Below, one piece after another: positions 42,817 through 51,155 of a stretch of DNA of 64,000 nt. Numbering within the stretch: the first letter of the stretch is position 1; the number at the start of each line of letters is the position of its first letter. The notes beneath the pieces were generated by a model that did not search any database, had not been told where the DNA came from, and worked only from the letters and a program-made list of their open reading frames with translations. Source of the stretch: Thermococcus pacificus (GTDB taxonomy: Archaea; Methanobacteriota_B; Thermococci; Thermococcales; Thermococcaceae); NCBI RefSeq assembly GCF_002214485.1, contig NZ_CP015102.1, positions 1,178,001 to 1,242,000 of the forward strand, written 5' to 3'. The translations under genes were made by a program, and so were the position numbers.

Positions 42817-44658
42817 ATGAAGCGACTGTTTGCGTTGATAATCACCCTGCTTTTCATCGTCCTCCCGCCGGCGGAAGTTGCCGGGGTAGCTCAGCACAGT
42901 GCGGACTCAGAAGTTGTGGCCGAGATAGACCCGAACGCGGAGCTTTTGGGCGTGGTTTACTACCTCGCATTTGGCAGGGACGATCCCTTCGTGATAGACC
43001 GGGGGAGCTACCTCGACGACGTTGAGGCCTGGTTTGGCCCCTACAGAGACCACCCGGCCGTAAAGATTCTCAGAGACTACCTTGGGGGGCGTACCTCAAT
43101 CCCCGATCGGGACTATCAGCTCATGCTCATCGAGTACTACCTCCTGCTCTGCTCTGGGCCACCGGAGATTGAACCCCTCGTCCCCCCGAACTTCCCGTGG
43201 TTTGAGGACGAGTTCCTGCCTGCACTGAGGGACTTTGCCAGGAAGACCGGCTTCATGAAGTTCTACTCCTCCCACGAGGATCACTATGCGGAAGACCTAA
43301 CCATCTACACCGGCGCCCTCCACATGCTCCCTCCAGACGGGTTCATGGAGGACTATTCCGGCTTCTCCGGGGTTCAGTACCGCTTTGAGCACCCGTTCTT
43401 AGTGGCAGTCCACGGCCACAGCTTTAATCCTGTGATAAACGGAACCCAGATATGGGGCGCCGGTGGCATGCTCCCGCTCGTCAGAAGAACCCCTCAAAGG
43501 ACGCTCTGGAGCTACAGAACTGCCAGGGACACCATGTTCGGCCTGCCCCTCAACAGGGATATCATAAATAGCACGTACCTCAACGAGCTCCTCTACCTCG
43601 GCTTCATTTACCATGAACTCGGCCACGATGTGACTTTGCCCGCTCTATACGCCAGCTACGCCGCCGTTCAGAACCTGACCTACCTCCAGGAAGCCATAGA
43701 GGAGGACATGCCCTATCTGGCCAGATATGACATGCATTTCTGGAGCGAGGACGGGATGCTCTACGAGGGCTTTGCCGATGCGTGGGAGGACTTTGCACTT
43801 GCGCACGTTGACGGGAACTACACCCGCCTGGCGATGGAGATGCAGAAAGCCTGGGGCGAGTTCTGGATTGAGAGACTGTTCTACGGCGTTCAGGACTGTG
43901 CCCTCTCGGTCAAGGCAGGGGAGGTTGACGACTTCTCGGCCTGCGTTCCCAGGTTGCTGGGAAGCCTCCAGCGCTTTGCTTCCCCGGAGAACGTCAGCAC
44001 GGTGTACGAGATGGAAGTTCCTGTGACCCCACTGAGGGCCTTTGATAGGGGCGCCCAGGCCGGAAAGGTCATCGTCGTTTACGGGACGCGGAATCCAGAT
44101 CCAAGCGGAACCGATTACGACAGGGAAACGGCGGATATAATAGCTGAGAACCTCAGGAAGTTCTACTCCTCCTGGCCCGCCAATGTGGACGTTGAAGTTA
44201 AGGCGGACGTGAGCGTGACTGACGAAGACCTCAGCGGGAACCTCGTCCTCGTCGGTGGCCCGGTTGCCAACTCTATCGCGGCTGACATGCAGAAGGACTT
44301 CCCCTTCGGGTTCGTTAGAGAGGACGGGAAATGGGTCATCTGGAGAAACGAGAGCTGGTGGTACGGGTGGAAGCCTGATTACTTCATCATCCTTGCCGAC
44401 GACTCTCCTTACAGGCGCGCCTTTAACTCCACCATCATCAGAGGCCACTTTGGGATTGCCGAGGATGCCAGCCTAATAATGGCTGTAAGGAACCCCAACA
44501 ATCCCGAAAATTACATCGTCTGGATAGCAGGCACTGACAGAAACCTGACCCGGCTTTTCACGAACCCAACATACTACCTGAGCAGCTACGAGGTATACTC
44601 CAAAGAATATAAGAAGATTGAGGTGGGCTTCTACGTTCAGCCGCTGGCATCTTCCTGA
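42817..44658 (+). CDS. Secreted HExxH metallopeptidase-like protein (DUF4932-like)
   Basis: 613 residues. Signal peptide (LFALIITLLFIVLPPAEVAG). A zinc site YHELGHDVTLP (H-E-x-x-H) lies near residue 268, and a downstream glutamate in YEGFADAWEDFALAHVDG (near 313) would be the third ligand, as in gluzincins. The first 400 residues look like DUF4932; the last 200, from GKVIVVYGTRNPDPSG through LVLVGGPVANSIAADM and IMAVRNPNNPENYIVWIAG, form a separate alpha/beta domain like those on S-layer-associated proteins. Acts outside the cell; substrate unknown. TATA ATTTATAAGC at 42776-42785 gives a leader of about 10 bases. Confidence 0.8.
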   Translation: MKRLFALIITLLFIVLPPAEVAGVAQHSADSEVVAEIDPNAELLGVVYYLAFGRDDPFVIDRGSYLDDVEAWFGPYRDHPAVKILRDYLGGRTSIPDRDYQLMLIEYYLLLCSGPPEIEPLVPPNFPWFEDEFLPALRDFARKTGFMKFYSSHEDHYAEDLTIYTGALHMLPPDGFMEDYSGFSGVQYRFEHPFLVAVHGHSFNPVINGTQIWGAGGMLPLVRRTPQRTLWSYRTARDTMFGLPLNRDIINSTYLNELLYLGFIYHELGHDVTLPALYASYAAVQNLTYLQEAIEEDMPYLARYDMHFWSEDGMLYEGFADAWEDFALAHVDGNYTRLAMEMQKAWGEFWIERLFYGVQDCALSVKAGEVDDFSACVPRLLGSLQRFASPENVSTVYEMEVPVTPLRAFDRGAQAGKVIVVYGTRNPDPSGTDYDRETADIIAENLRKFYSSWPANVDVEVKADVSVTDEDLSGNLVLVGGPVANSIAADMQKDFPFGFVREDGKWVIWRNESWWYGWKPDYFIILADDSPYRRAFNSTIIRGHFGIAEDASLIMAVRNPNNPENYIVWIAGTDRNLTRLFTNPTYYLSSYEVYSKEYKKIEVGFYVQPLASS

Positions 44659-44972
44659 GGGGGCACGTTCCCCTCTGCTTCCTCTTCCCCTTTTCCGTCA
44701 CCATTGCTCTTTATGTGGGGCTTTCCAATGGCTATCGTGAAGCCCTTGAAGCTGTCGTCCTTCCTGTTGAACTCTATCGCGAGTGGAAGGCCGTTGTCCT
44801 CGTTGAAGACGATCCTGACGATTCTCGCGCGAGAGTGGTCGTTGAGATAGCTCTCCTTGAGGCCCTCGTATTTATCGAGCACCTCGTTGATGCTGTCGCT
44901 GTGCATCTCATATATCTCGTTCGCGTAGACGCTGTGGCTCTTGATTTCCTCGACTTTCTTCTCCCTGTCCAA
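44637..44972 (-). CDS. Small hypothetical protein
   Basis: 111 residues, hydrophilic. VLDKYEGLKESYLNDHSRARIVRIVFNEDNGLPLAIEFNRKDDSFKGFTIAIG could be one alpha-beta domain; the tail is acidic and low-complexity (GDGKGEEEAEG). The start is a TTG with GGGAGTGGGAG before it, 12 bases after the phosphoribosyltransferase stop, so they are one operon. Its last 22 bases overlap the secreted metallopeptidase gene on the other strand. No family recognised. Confidence 0.7.
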   Translation of the reverse strand: MDREKKVEEIKSHSVYANEIYEMHSDSINEVLDKYEGLKESYLNDHSRARIVRIVFNEDNGLPLAIEFNRKDDSFKGFTIAIGKPHIKSNGDGKGEEEAEGNVPPQEDASG

Positions 44973-44984
44973 GCTCCCACTCCC

Positions 44985-45632
44985 TCAGGCTTTGCGCCAG
45001 GCTCCCTCACGGAACTTAAAAACCTTCCTGCGCTCAGCCATGCGGAGTGCCTCTTCGAGCTTGCCTTTAGGAACGTCCATATTGTGAAGCTCCTTGAACA
45101 GGTCGACGATTTCATCGGTGGTTAAAGCGTCCTTCTCCTCGAAGAGATTGTTTACTAGGTTTATCATGTCCTCGACGAAGTTCCAGGGGAAGACTATCCA
45201 GGCCCAGTCGATCTCCTCGCCGTAGTAGTCGGGCTTGAAGCGCGAGCCCCTGATCGTGAGAAGCGTGGCGACCCTTATCTCCGCCGGTTTCTGGCTTTCG
45301 ACGTAGTTCTTCGCGAGGGTCAGGCTCTCGCCGGTGTCGCTGATGTCGTCAACGATGAGAACCTTCTTGCCGCTCAGGTCGTAGTTGCTTCCGTACTTGA
45401 GCTTCGCCTTTCCATCTGGCGTTGCCGTAACGCCCCAGTGCTCGACCTTGAGGCTGACGAGGTCCTTAACGCCGAGGTAGTCACAGTACAAACGCGCGGC
45501 GACCCAGCCGCCCCTTGCGAGCCCAACGACAACGTCGGGAATCCAGCCGTCCTCGAGTACCTTCCAAGCCCCTTCCTTGGCCCATCTCTCAATATCGTCC
45601 CAAGAAGCCAGATACGCCGGAAACTTCTTCAT
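44985..45632 (-). CDS. Phosphoribosyltransferase (xanthine/hypoxanthine type)
   Basis: 215 residues. The PRPP loop is VLIVDDISDTGESLTLA (about 100-116), and VVGLARGGWVAARLYCDYLGV is the pyrophosphate-binding region. The C-terminal part (TTDEIVDLFKELHNMDVPKGKLEEALRMAERRKVFKFREGAWRKA) is an extra winged-helix-like segment seen in archaeal Gpt/Xpt-like (COG2236) proteins. It salvages a purine base by joining it to PRPP, probably xanthine, guanine or hypoxanthine. TATA CTTAAATATAAC at 45663-45674. Confidence 0.9.
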   Translation of the reverse strand: MKKFPAYLASWDDIERWAKEGAWKVLEDGWIPDVVVGLARGGWVAARLYCDYLGVKDLVSLKVEHWGVTATPDGKAKLKYGSNYDLSGKKVLIVDDISDTGESLTLAKNYVESQKPAEIRVATLLTIRGSRFKPDYYGEEIDWAWIVFPWNFVEDMINLVNNLFEEKDALTTDEIVDLFKELHNMDVPKGKLEEALRMAERRKVFKFREGAWRKA

Positions 45633-45721
45633 TGGATTTCCCTTAACTAAGCGGACGGGGGGTTATATTTAAGGGTTTTGCTCCCGGTTTTGACTGAAAT
45701 TTGGCAAAAGTAAAGGAGAAA

Positions 45722-47152
45722 TCAAACCTTTACTCTCTTCCACACCGTGCCCTGAGGCGTATCCTCGAGCTGAATTCCAAGCTCCCTCAGCTCGGCCCTT
45801 ATCTTGTCCGCCAGGGCGAAGTTCCTCTCCTTCCTGAGCTGGGCGCGGACCTCTACGAGGAGCTTTATTAGTTCCTCCTCCTCACCGGCCTTCTGCTCCT
45901 TGAAGTAGTCCTCGAAGATTCCGAAGACCTCGCTTACAACCTTGAAGAACTCCCAGGCCTTCCTTAGGATGCTCTCCTTCGGCGTCTCCACCTGGGTTAA
46001 ATAGCGGTTGACCGCGTTCGATGCCTCGAAGACGGCCTTCAGAGCCTCGGCCGTGTTGAAGTCATCGTCCATCGCCTCGTAGAACTTTTTCCTTGCCTCC
46101 CTTACCGCCTCGTAGGCTTCAAACTCCGGCTCCTCCCAGCGGAAGGAAATCTCTGCCCTCTCCATCGCCACGCGAATGTTCTCGAGGGTGTTGTACAGGC
46201 GCTCAAGGTTGTTCTTCGCGTGCTCCATGCCCTCCTCCGTGTAGTCAAGCGGCGAGCGGTAGTGCCTCTGGAGCACGAAGAGCCTTATCACCTCGGGGTC
46301 GTAGCGCTTCAGGGCCTCCCTAATGGTTATGAAGTTCCCGAGGCTCTTGCTCATCTTCTCGCCGTTGACCATGAGGAAGCCCGTGTGCATCCAGTAGCGG
46401 ACCCACTCGTGGCCGGTGCAGGCTTCAGTTTGGGCAATCTCGTTCTCGTGGTGCGGGAAGATGAGGTCGTTGCCGCCGCCGTGGATGTCGAAGCTCTCAC
46501 CGAGGTATTTGGTGCTCATCGTGGAGCATTCTATGTGCCAGCCGGGCCTTCCCTCGCCCCAGGGGCTTTCCCATTTGGGTTCTCCCGGCTTCGCCTTCTT
46601 CCAGAGGGCAAAGTCTTCGGGGTTCTTCTTCCCCTCGCCAGGCTCAACCCTTGCGCCCTTGACGAGGTCTTCCAGCTTTATCTTGCTCAGCTTGCCGTAG
46701 TCCTTGAACTTGCGAACCTCGAAGTAAACCCCGTCGCTCCCCTCGTAGGCGTAGCCCTTCTCCTGGAGCTTTCTTATGAAGTCTATGATGTCCTCGATGT
46801 GTTCGGTGACACGGGGATATATGTCGGCCGGCTTGACCTTTAAAGCCGCCATATCCTCCAGGAAGTAGCGCAGAAACTTCTCGGCGAGCTTCTTCGGGTC
46901 TTCACCGGTCTCGTTCGCCCTCTTGATGATTTTATCGTCTATGTCCGTGAAGTTCATGACCATCAGGACAGTATATCCCTTGTGCTCGAAGTAGCGCCTA
47001 ACCACATCGAATGCTATGTATGTTCTCGCGTGGCCTATGTGGGTGTAATCGTAAACCGTCGGCCCGCAGACGTACATTCTCACCTCGCCCTCTCTGAGCG
47101 GTCTGAACTCTTCCTTCTGCCTCGTCTGAGTGTTGTATATCTTTATAGCCAT
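45722..47152 (-). CDS. cysS: Cysteinyl-tRNA synthetase
   Basis: 476 residues, the standard length. Class I motifs: [16 protein letters not shown] (zinc Cys and HIGH), WHIECSTMS (zinc Cys), [14 protein letters not shown] (zinc His and Glu), [11 protein letters not shown] (KMSKS) and the C-terminal anticodon domain. It charges tRNA-Cys directly, so the organism does not depend only on the SepRS route. The start at 47152 follows GGTGGTGGAG. A TATA-like CCTAATAAAAC at 47183-47193 is divergent from that of the FKBP gene. Confidence 0.97.
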   Translation of the reverse strand: MAIKIYNTQTRQKEEFRPLREGEVRMYVCGPTVYDYTHIGHARTYIAFDVVRRYFEHKGYTVLMVMNFTDIDDKIIKRANETGEDPKKLAEKFLRYFLEDMAALKVKPADIYPRVTEHIEDIIDFIRKLQEKGYAYEGSDGVYFEVRKFKDYGKLSKIKLEDLVKGARVEPGEGKKNPEDFALWKKAKPGEPKWESPWGEGRPGWHIECSTMSTKYLGESFDIHGGGNDLIFPHHENEIAQTEACTGHEWVRYWMHTGFLMVNGEKMSKSLGNFITIREALKRYDPEVIRLFVLQRHYRSPLDYTEEGMEHAKNNLERLYNTLENIRVAMERAEISFRWEEPEFEAYEAVREARKKFYEAMDDDFNTAEALKAVFEASNAVNRYLTQVETPKESILRKAWEFFKVVSEVFGIFEDYFKEQKAGEEEELIKLLVEVRAQLRKERNFALADKIRAELRELGIQLEDTPQGTVWKRVKV

Positions 47153-47303
47153 CTCCACCACCGGGAGAACTTTATGGCGGCGTTTTATTAGGTTATCGCC
47201 TTCGCTTTGGTCAGGTCTGTGTACCGGAACTTCCCATGGTGCCGGCAAAAGCTTAAAAACGGTGGCCTTGAATGCCACTCAGGAGTTAAAGGAGGTAATG
47301 ATC

Positions 47304-48377
47304 ATGACGAAGGTTCAGAGGGGAGACGTCATAAGGCTCCACTACACCGGGAAGGTCAAGGAGACTGGTGAGGTATTCGACACCACCTACGAGGAGGTCG
47401 CCAAGGAGGCTGGAATTTACAACGAGAAGGGCATCTACGGCCCGGTTCCTATAGCCGTTGGAGCCGGCCACGTCCTCAAGGGTCTCGATGAGCAGCTGGA
47501 GGGCCTTGAGGTCGGGGAGAAGTACGAGATAATCGTCCCCCCCGAGAAGGGCTTCGGCAAGCGCGACCCCAAGCTCATAAAGACCTTCACGCTCGGCCAG
47601 TTCAGGAGGCAGGGCATCTACCCGTTCCCTGGCATGCCCGTTGAGATAGAAACCGAGGGCGGTAGGAAGCTCAGGGGAAGGGTTCTCACCGTCAGCGGCG
47701 GCCGCGTCAGGGTCGACTTCAACCACCCCTACGCCGGCAAGCACCTCGTTTACGAGGTCGAGGTAGTCGAGAAGATAGACGACCCGATCGAGAAGGTCAA
47801 GGCCCTCATGGAGCTCCGCATGCCGAACGTTGACAGGGAGAAGGTCATCATCGAGGTCGGCGAGAATGACGTCACAGTTGACTTCACCCCCGTTCTCGGC
47901 GAGGTTGACAAGAACACCCTCATCCTTGGTGAGATAATCCTCGAGAGCGACCTTAAGTTCCTCGGTTACGAGGAGATAACCTTCAAGCCGAGCGTTGATG
48001 AGCTGCTCAAGCCACCTGAGGAAGAAGAGGAGTCCAAAGAGGTCGTGGAGCTTGAGGAGGAGGTCAGCGAGCCTCTCGTCGAGAAGGCGGAGGAAACCGA
48101 GGAGAAAGAGGCCACTGCTGAGGATACAGAGGAGAAGCCTGCTGAGGAGAAGCCGGCCGAGGAAGAGACCAAGGAAGAAGAGAAGGCCGAGGCTGCCGAG
48201 GCCAAGGAAGAGGAGAAAGAAGTAACCGAGGAGAAGACTGAGGAGAAGACCAAGAAGACGACCGGCAAGAAGAAGACCACCAAGGGCAGGAAGACGAGGA
48301 GAACCACCACCAGGAAGACCACCAGCAAGAAGAAGACCAAGGCATCTGAGAAGAAGGAAGAGCCCAAGGAGGAGTGA
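47304..48377 (+). CDS. FKBP-type peptidyl-prolyl isomerase with long charged tail
   Basis: 357 residues, where archaeal long FKBPs (SlyD-like) are about 230-260. Residues 1-155 are the FKBP domain with inserted flap: RLHYTGKVKETGEVFDTTYEE, VGAGHVLKGLDEQLEGLEVGEKYEI and VDFNHPYAGKHLVYEVEV. A second alpha/beta domain follows to about 235. Then comes an acidic Glu-rich stretch (about 236-312) and a basic tail (about 313-345) of Lys, Arg and Thr resembling histone or topoisomerase tails. It folds proteins at proline bonds; the tail suggests binding to nucleic acid or ribosomes. GGAGG lies before the ATG, and TATA AAGCTTAAAAAC at about 47250-47261. Confidence 0.93.
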   Translation: MTKVQRGDVIRLHYTGKVKETGEVFDTTYEEVAKEAGIYNEKGIYGPVPIAVGAGHVLKGLDEQLEGLEVGEKYEIIVPPEKGFGKRDPKLIKTFTLGQFRRQGIYPFPGMPVEIETEGGRKLRGRVLTVSGGRVRVDFNHPYAGKHLVYEVEVVEKIDDPIEKVKALMELRMPNVDREKVIIEVGENDVTVDFTPVLGEVDKNTLILGEIILESDLKFLGYEEITFKPSVDELLKPPEEEEESKEVVELEEEVSEPLVEKAEETEEKEATAEDTEEKPAEEKPAEEETKEEEKAEAAEAKEEEKEVTEEKTEEKTKKTTGKKKTTKGRKTRRTTTRKTTSKKKTKASEKKEEPKEE

Positions 48378-48410
48378 AAAGCTTTTATCCCTCCTCCCCA
48401 ACTTTTCTAC

Positions 48411-49013
48411 ATGGAGCTCAGGCGGAACCCCTACATCCTTTACTTCATCCTGCTCCCGCTGATTCTCGTCGTCAGGTACAGCGACGGCGGAGTCTTTCGC
48501 TGGGCGCTCTACAATCTGCTGTTCTACTTCGCGGTTCCGTTGCTGGTCGGGAGGGTTATGGGCTTCAGGAGGGACGAACTTGGGGTTCAGATTGGAAAGG
48601 GCCCCAGCTACAGGTGGGCGCTGATTCTGTTCATCGCCACGATACCTCTGAGTCTCTACGGCACGACCGTGCCCGAGATGAAGGACTACTACCCGATATT
48701 TGAGTACTCCGGATGGGGTGACTTCTTCGTCAAGGAGCTCGCGGTTGGGGCCATCATGTTCGCCCACGAGGCCTTCTTTCGCGGTATGCTCCTCTTTCCG
48801 CTGGCGAAAAAGAACGAGTGGCTGGCCATCCTTGCCCAAGACGTTCCCTACGCCCTCGCCCATATTGGAAAGCCCGGCATCGAGGTGCCCTACTCCTTTG
48901 TGGCAGGTATAATCTTCGCCAAGATGGATTTGAAGGGTGAGAGCTTCCTGCCCAGCTTCCTCCTCCACTGGCTCGGCTCCGTTCTCTTTGACGTCCTCTG
49001 CGTCATCTTTTAA
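48411..49013 (+). CDS. CPBP family intramembrane metalloprotease
   Basis: 200 residues with about six hydrophobic helices. Catalytic motifs: HEAFFRGMLLFPL (His-Glu...Arg, a variant of E-E-x-x-x-R), YALAHIGKPGIE and SFLLHWLGSVLFD. The family (Rce1/CAAX-like) cleaves membrane-bound or prenylated proteins within the bilayer. Probably leaderless: TATA AAGCTTTTATCC at 48378-48389, no ribosome site. Confidence 0.88.
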   Translation: MELRRNPYILYFILLPLILVVRYSDGGVFRWALYNLLFYFAVPLLVGRVMGFRRDELGVQIGKGPSYRWALILFIATIPLSLYGTTVPEMKDYYPIFEYSGWGDFFVKELAVGAIMFAHEAFFRGMLLFPLAKKNEWLAILAQDVPYALAHIGKPGIEVPYSFVAGIIFAKMDLKGESFLPSFLLHWLGSVLFDVLCVIF

Positions 49014-49039
49014 CCGAAAGCCCTATTGGGGTTCCTATG

Positions 49040-49404
49040 ATGGTCGTCTCGAACTTTGTGATGGACCTGTGCTCTCCTCGGCTACTTCCCGTGGAGAACC
49101 TCCACGACGGACTGTTCCTCCTGCCCATAGGAATAACCCCCACCCATTACTTCGCGCCGGACCACTTCCCTATACCCCCGGGTTCGGCGTCTACCTCTTA
49201 GAAATGGCGGCTGGGGCCCCTCTTCTGCCCGACGGGAGAAGGAAACGCGGGATAGAGCTGTCAACCAGCGGCCTCCTCCACTTCGTAGCCTTCGCGGGCA
49301 GGTATACCCTGCTGATATACCTCATTCACCAGCCGGTACTCGTGGGGCTGCTGAGGCTTTTCTATGGGTGCTCCCCGGACTGTCAGTTTAACCGGAAAGC
49401 TTAA
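49040..49404 (+). pseudogene. Decayed multi-helix acyltransferase-like gene (DUF1624/HGSNAT-type)
   Basis: The gap of about 400 bases holds coding-like sequence broken by frameshifts. One frame gives FLLPIGITPTHYFAPDHFPIPP and stops at 49200; another, joined at a CCCCCGGG run near 49180, gives PGFGVYLLEMAAGAPLLPDGRRKR, then FAGRYTLLIYLIHQPVLVGLLRLFYG and a stop at 49404. The D-x-F-P-x-x-P, F-G-V-x-L-L-x and R-x-x-L-L-I-Y-L-x-H-Q-P-V sequences are those of DUF1624/HGSNAT-like membrane acyltransferases. Only the C-terminal third remains, and the start is gone. Identity is by recall of family motifs. Confidence 0.5.
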
Positions 49405-49429
49405 AAAGTTAATTTCAACTTCAAATCGT

Positions 49430-50056
49430 ATGGAAGTGAAAATTAGGGCAATGCTGGATGAGGACAATCTTGAAGAGTGCATACGGAAGGCCGCGCTGGA
49501 GGCCCTTGTGGACGAGGCGACTCGGAACGAGAGTGACTTTGTTGGAAAGCTCTTTTCACCCGGATTAAACTACAGGATAAGGGAATGCGCCAGGCCGAAG
49601 GCGGAGGTCGAGTTCTCCCTCGGGAGGTGGCTTGTTGCAGGTGGTAGGGCCGATTACCTTGGTTTTCTGGAGGGCCTGCTCTGCCTCATAGCGTGGATCG
49701 ATGGGCGGTTTCGAGAGGCGCAGGAAATAGCCCGCATCACAGGTGTGAAACTCTCAGGCAGGATCAGGGGCGGCATGCTCGTACACGGGTTTGGCACTGG
49801 AAGATGGACTTCCTTCGCGGTGAAGGGTGACTCTCTGGTGGCCACTGGGGACGATGACCAAAGGGAGGTCCCCCTAAACGAAGTGAGGGACAAGGTGGTG
49901 GACTTCCTTCTGGGTTCACTCACGTGGCAGATGAAAGAACTCTGGGAGAGGTACTCCTCCGCTAGGCTGGAAAGGGAGTTCCTGCACAACACGGCCCCGA
50001 TCAGGCTGCTCTTCAAGGTGATCGACCATGGAGGTAAACTGGAAGTTCGGGACTGA
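49430..50056 (+). CDS. Hypothetical protein, first of an overlapping pair
   Basis: 208 residues, mainly helical, with a run of basic/hydrophobic helices (LGRWLVAGGRADYLGFLEGLLCLIAWIDGRFREAQEI) and a beta segment (GGMLVHGFGTGRWTSFAVKGDSLVATGDDD). No family was recognised. TATA AAGCTTAAAAAG at 49397-49408 puts the start site at the ATG, so it is probably leaderless. The next gene overlaps its end by 29 bases. Confidence 0.75.
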   Translation: MEVKIRAMLDEDNLEECIRKAALEALVDEATRNESDFVGKLFSPGLNYRIRECARPKAEVEFSLGRWLVAGGRADYLGFLEGLLCLIAWIDGRFREAQEIARITGVKLSGRIRGGMLVHGFGTGRWTSFAVKGDSLVATGDDDQREVPLNEVRDKVVDFLLGSLTWQMKELWERYSSARLEREFLHNTAPIRLLFKVIDHGGKLEVRD

Positions 50057-51155
50057 CAGGGAAACCCTCCTCAACAACCTGAGGGAGCTTTCTGCGACGG
50101 GAGACGTTGAGTATTACCGCTCATACGTCCTGGAAGACAGAGACTACCTCGTCATCGCCAGAGATGTTCCCATATTCTCCGCCGACTGCGGAATTCTAAG
50201 GGCTATCGAGGAGCTGGCGGCGTTTAATTTCTCCATCCTTGGAGTGAGGAGGGCCATCAGGCCGGTCAAACTCCGGACGGGGCGCGTTGAGGCTTCACCC
50301 TACCTCGATGCCCTCACCGACGGGAACCTCCGGCCGTTCTTGGAGGAACACCCCGTTCTCAGCCTTGGTTCCTACGATCCCTTCATAGACCTCCACCTCG
50401 TCCTGGATGGTGAAAGAATCCACGTCCTCTCGCTTGAGTGGTATGGCCCCCACCAGTGGATTTACGACGTCATTCCCGTCGACGAGTGGCTCGACGGCAC
50501 GGTCAGGTTCATCGCGATGGCGGTCAGGGACATGGAGGCAATGAGGGAAACCCTTCTCCGCTTCGGCTACTCCAACTATCCCCGTGCCCTCGGCCGGGCT
50601 AAGGCCCTGCTGCGCCTTCTGCTCGACGCTTACCCAGTTGACATTGACTCGTTACCGCCTGCCTACGCCCCCTGGGAGGTGGAGGAAATCTCGCGACTCG
50701 CCTCCATGCTCCTCTTAAAGGGCAACGTTGCTGGGGCCTTGGAGGTGATCTCGACCCTCAAGAATCCAAACCACTTCCTCACGGCGGTCTTTGAGATAGG
50801 TTCCGACGTGCCCTTCAACGTGGTGGAGGAATTTTACCGCCGCCTTCCGGCAGGTCACAGGGAGAGAGCTCTGGCGCATCTCGTGTACAGAATTACTTGG
50901 GGAGGACTCTACGGTAGCGGGATCAAACTGGCCAGAGAACTCGGGGACGACTTGGCGTACCACTCCGCCGCAGTGGCACTCATCGACTCCGGACTCCACG
51001 AGGCCGCTCTAAAAATGGCCGAGAAGATCGAAAACCGGTGGCGCAAGGGAGAGGTCCTCCTCAAAGTTTACTTCGAACGGCCCGATCTGGCTGAAGAAAT
51101 AAAGAAGATGGCCCCCAGGCATGTGAGAACTTTCATCGACTGGAGAGGGCCCTGA
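50028..51155 (+). CDS. Hypothetical protein with TPR-like C-terminus
   Basis: 375 residues. The N-terminal half is alpha/beta (YYRSYVLEDRDYLVIARDVPIFSADCGILRAIEELAAFNF...). The C-terminal half is made of short helical pairs such as LASMLLLKGNVAGALEVISTL, LARELGDDLAYHSAAVALIDSGLHEAALKMAEKI, resembling TPR/SEL1 repeats. No enzyme motif. The ATG follows GGTGATCGACC inside the preceding gene, so they are co-translated and probably act together. Its end overlaps the convergent thiDN gene by 23 bases. Confidence 0.75.
   Translation: MEVNWKFGTDRETLLNNLRELSATGDVEYYRSYVLEDRDYLVIARDVPIFSADCGILRAIEELAAFNFSILGVRRAIRPVKLRTGRVEASPYLDALTDGNLRPFLEEHPVLSLGSYDPFIDLHLVLDGERIHVLSLEWYGPHQWIYDVIPVDEWLDGTVRFIAMAVRDMEAMRETLLRFGYSNYPRALGRAKALLRLLLDAYPVDIDSLPPAYAPWEVEEISRLASMLLLKGNVAGALEVISTLKNPNHFLTAVFEIGSDVPFNVVEEFYRRLPAGHRERALAHLVYRITWGGLYGSGIKLARELGDDLAYHSAAVALIDSGLHEAALKMAEKIENRWRKGEVLLKVYFERPDLAEEIKKMAPRHVRTFIDWRGP

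Noticed and set aside
47153-47278. N-terminal extension of cysS
   Set aside because: Non-conserved residues; GGTGGTGGAG directly precedes the ATG at 47152, where the family begins.
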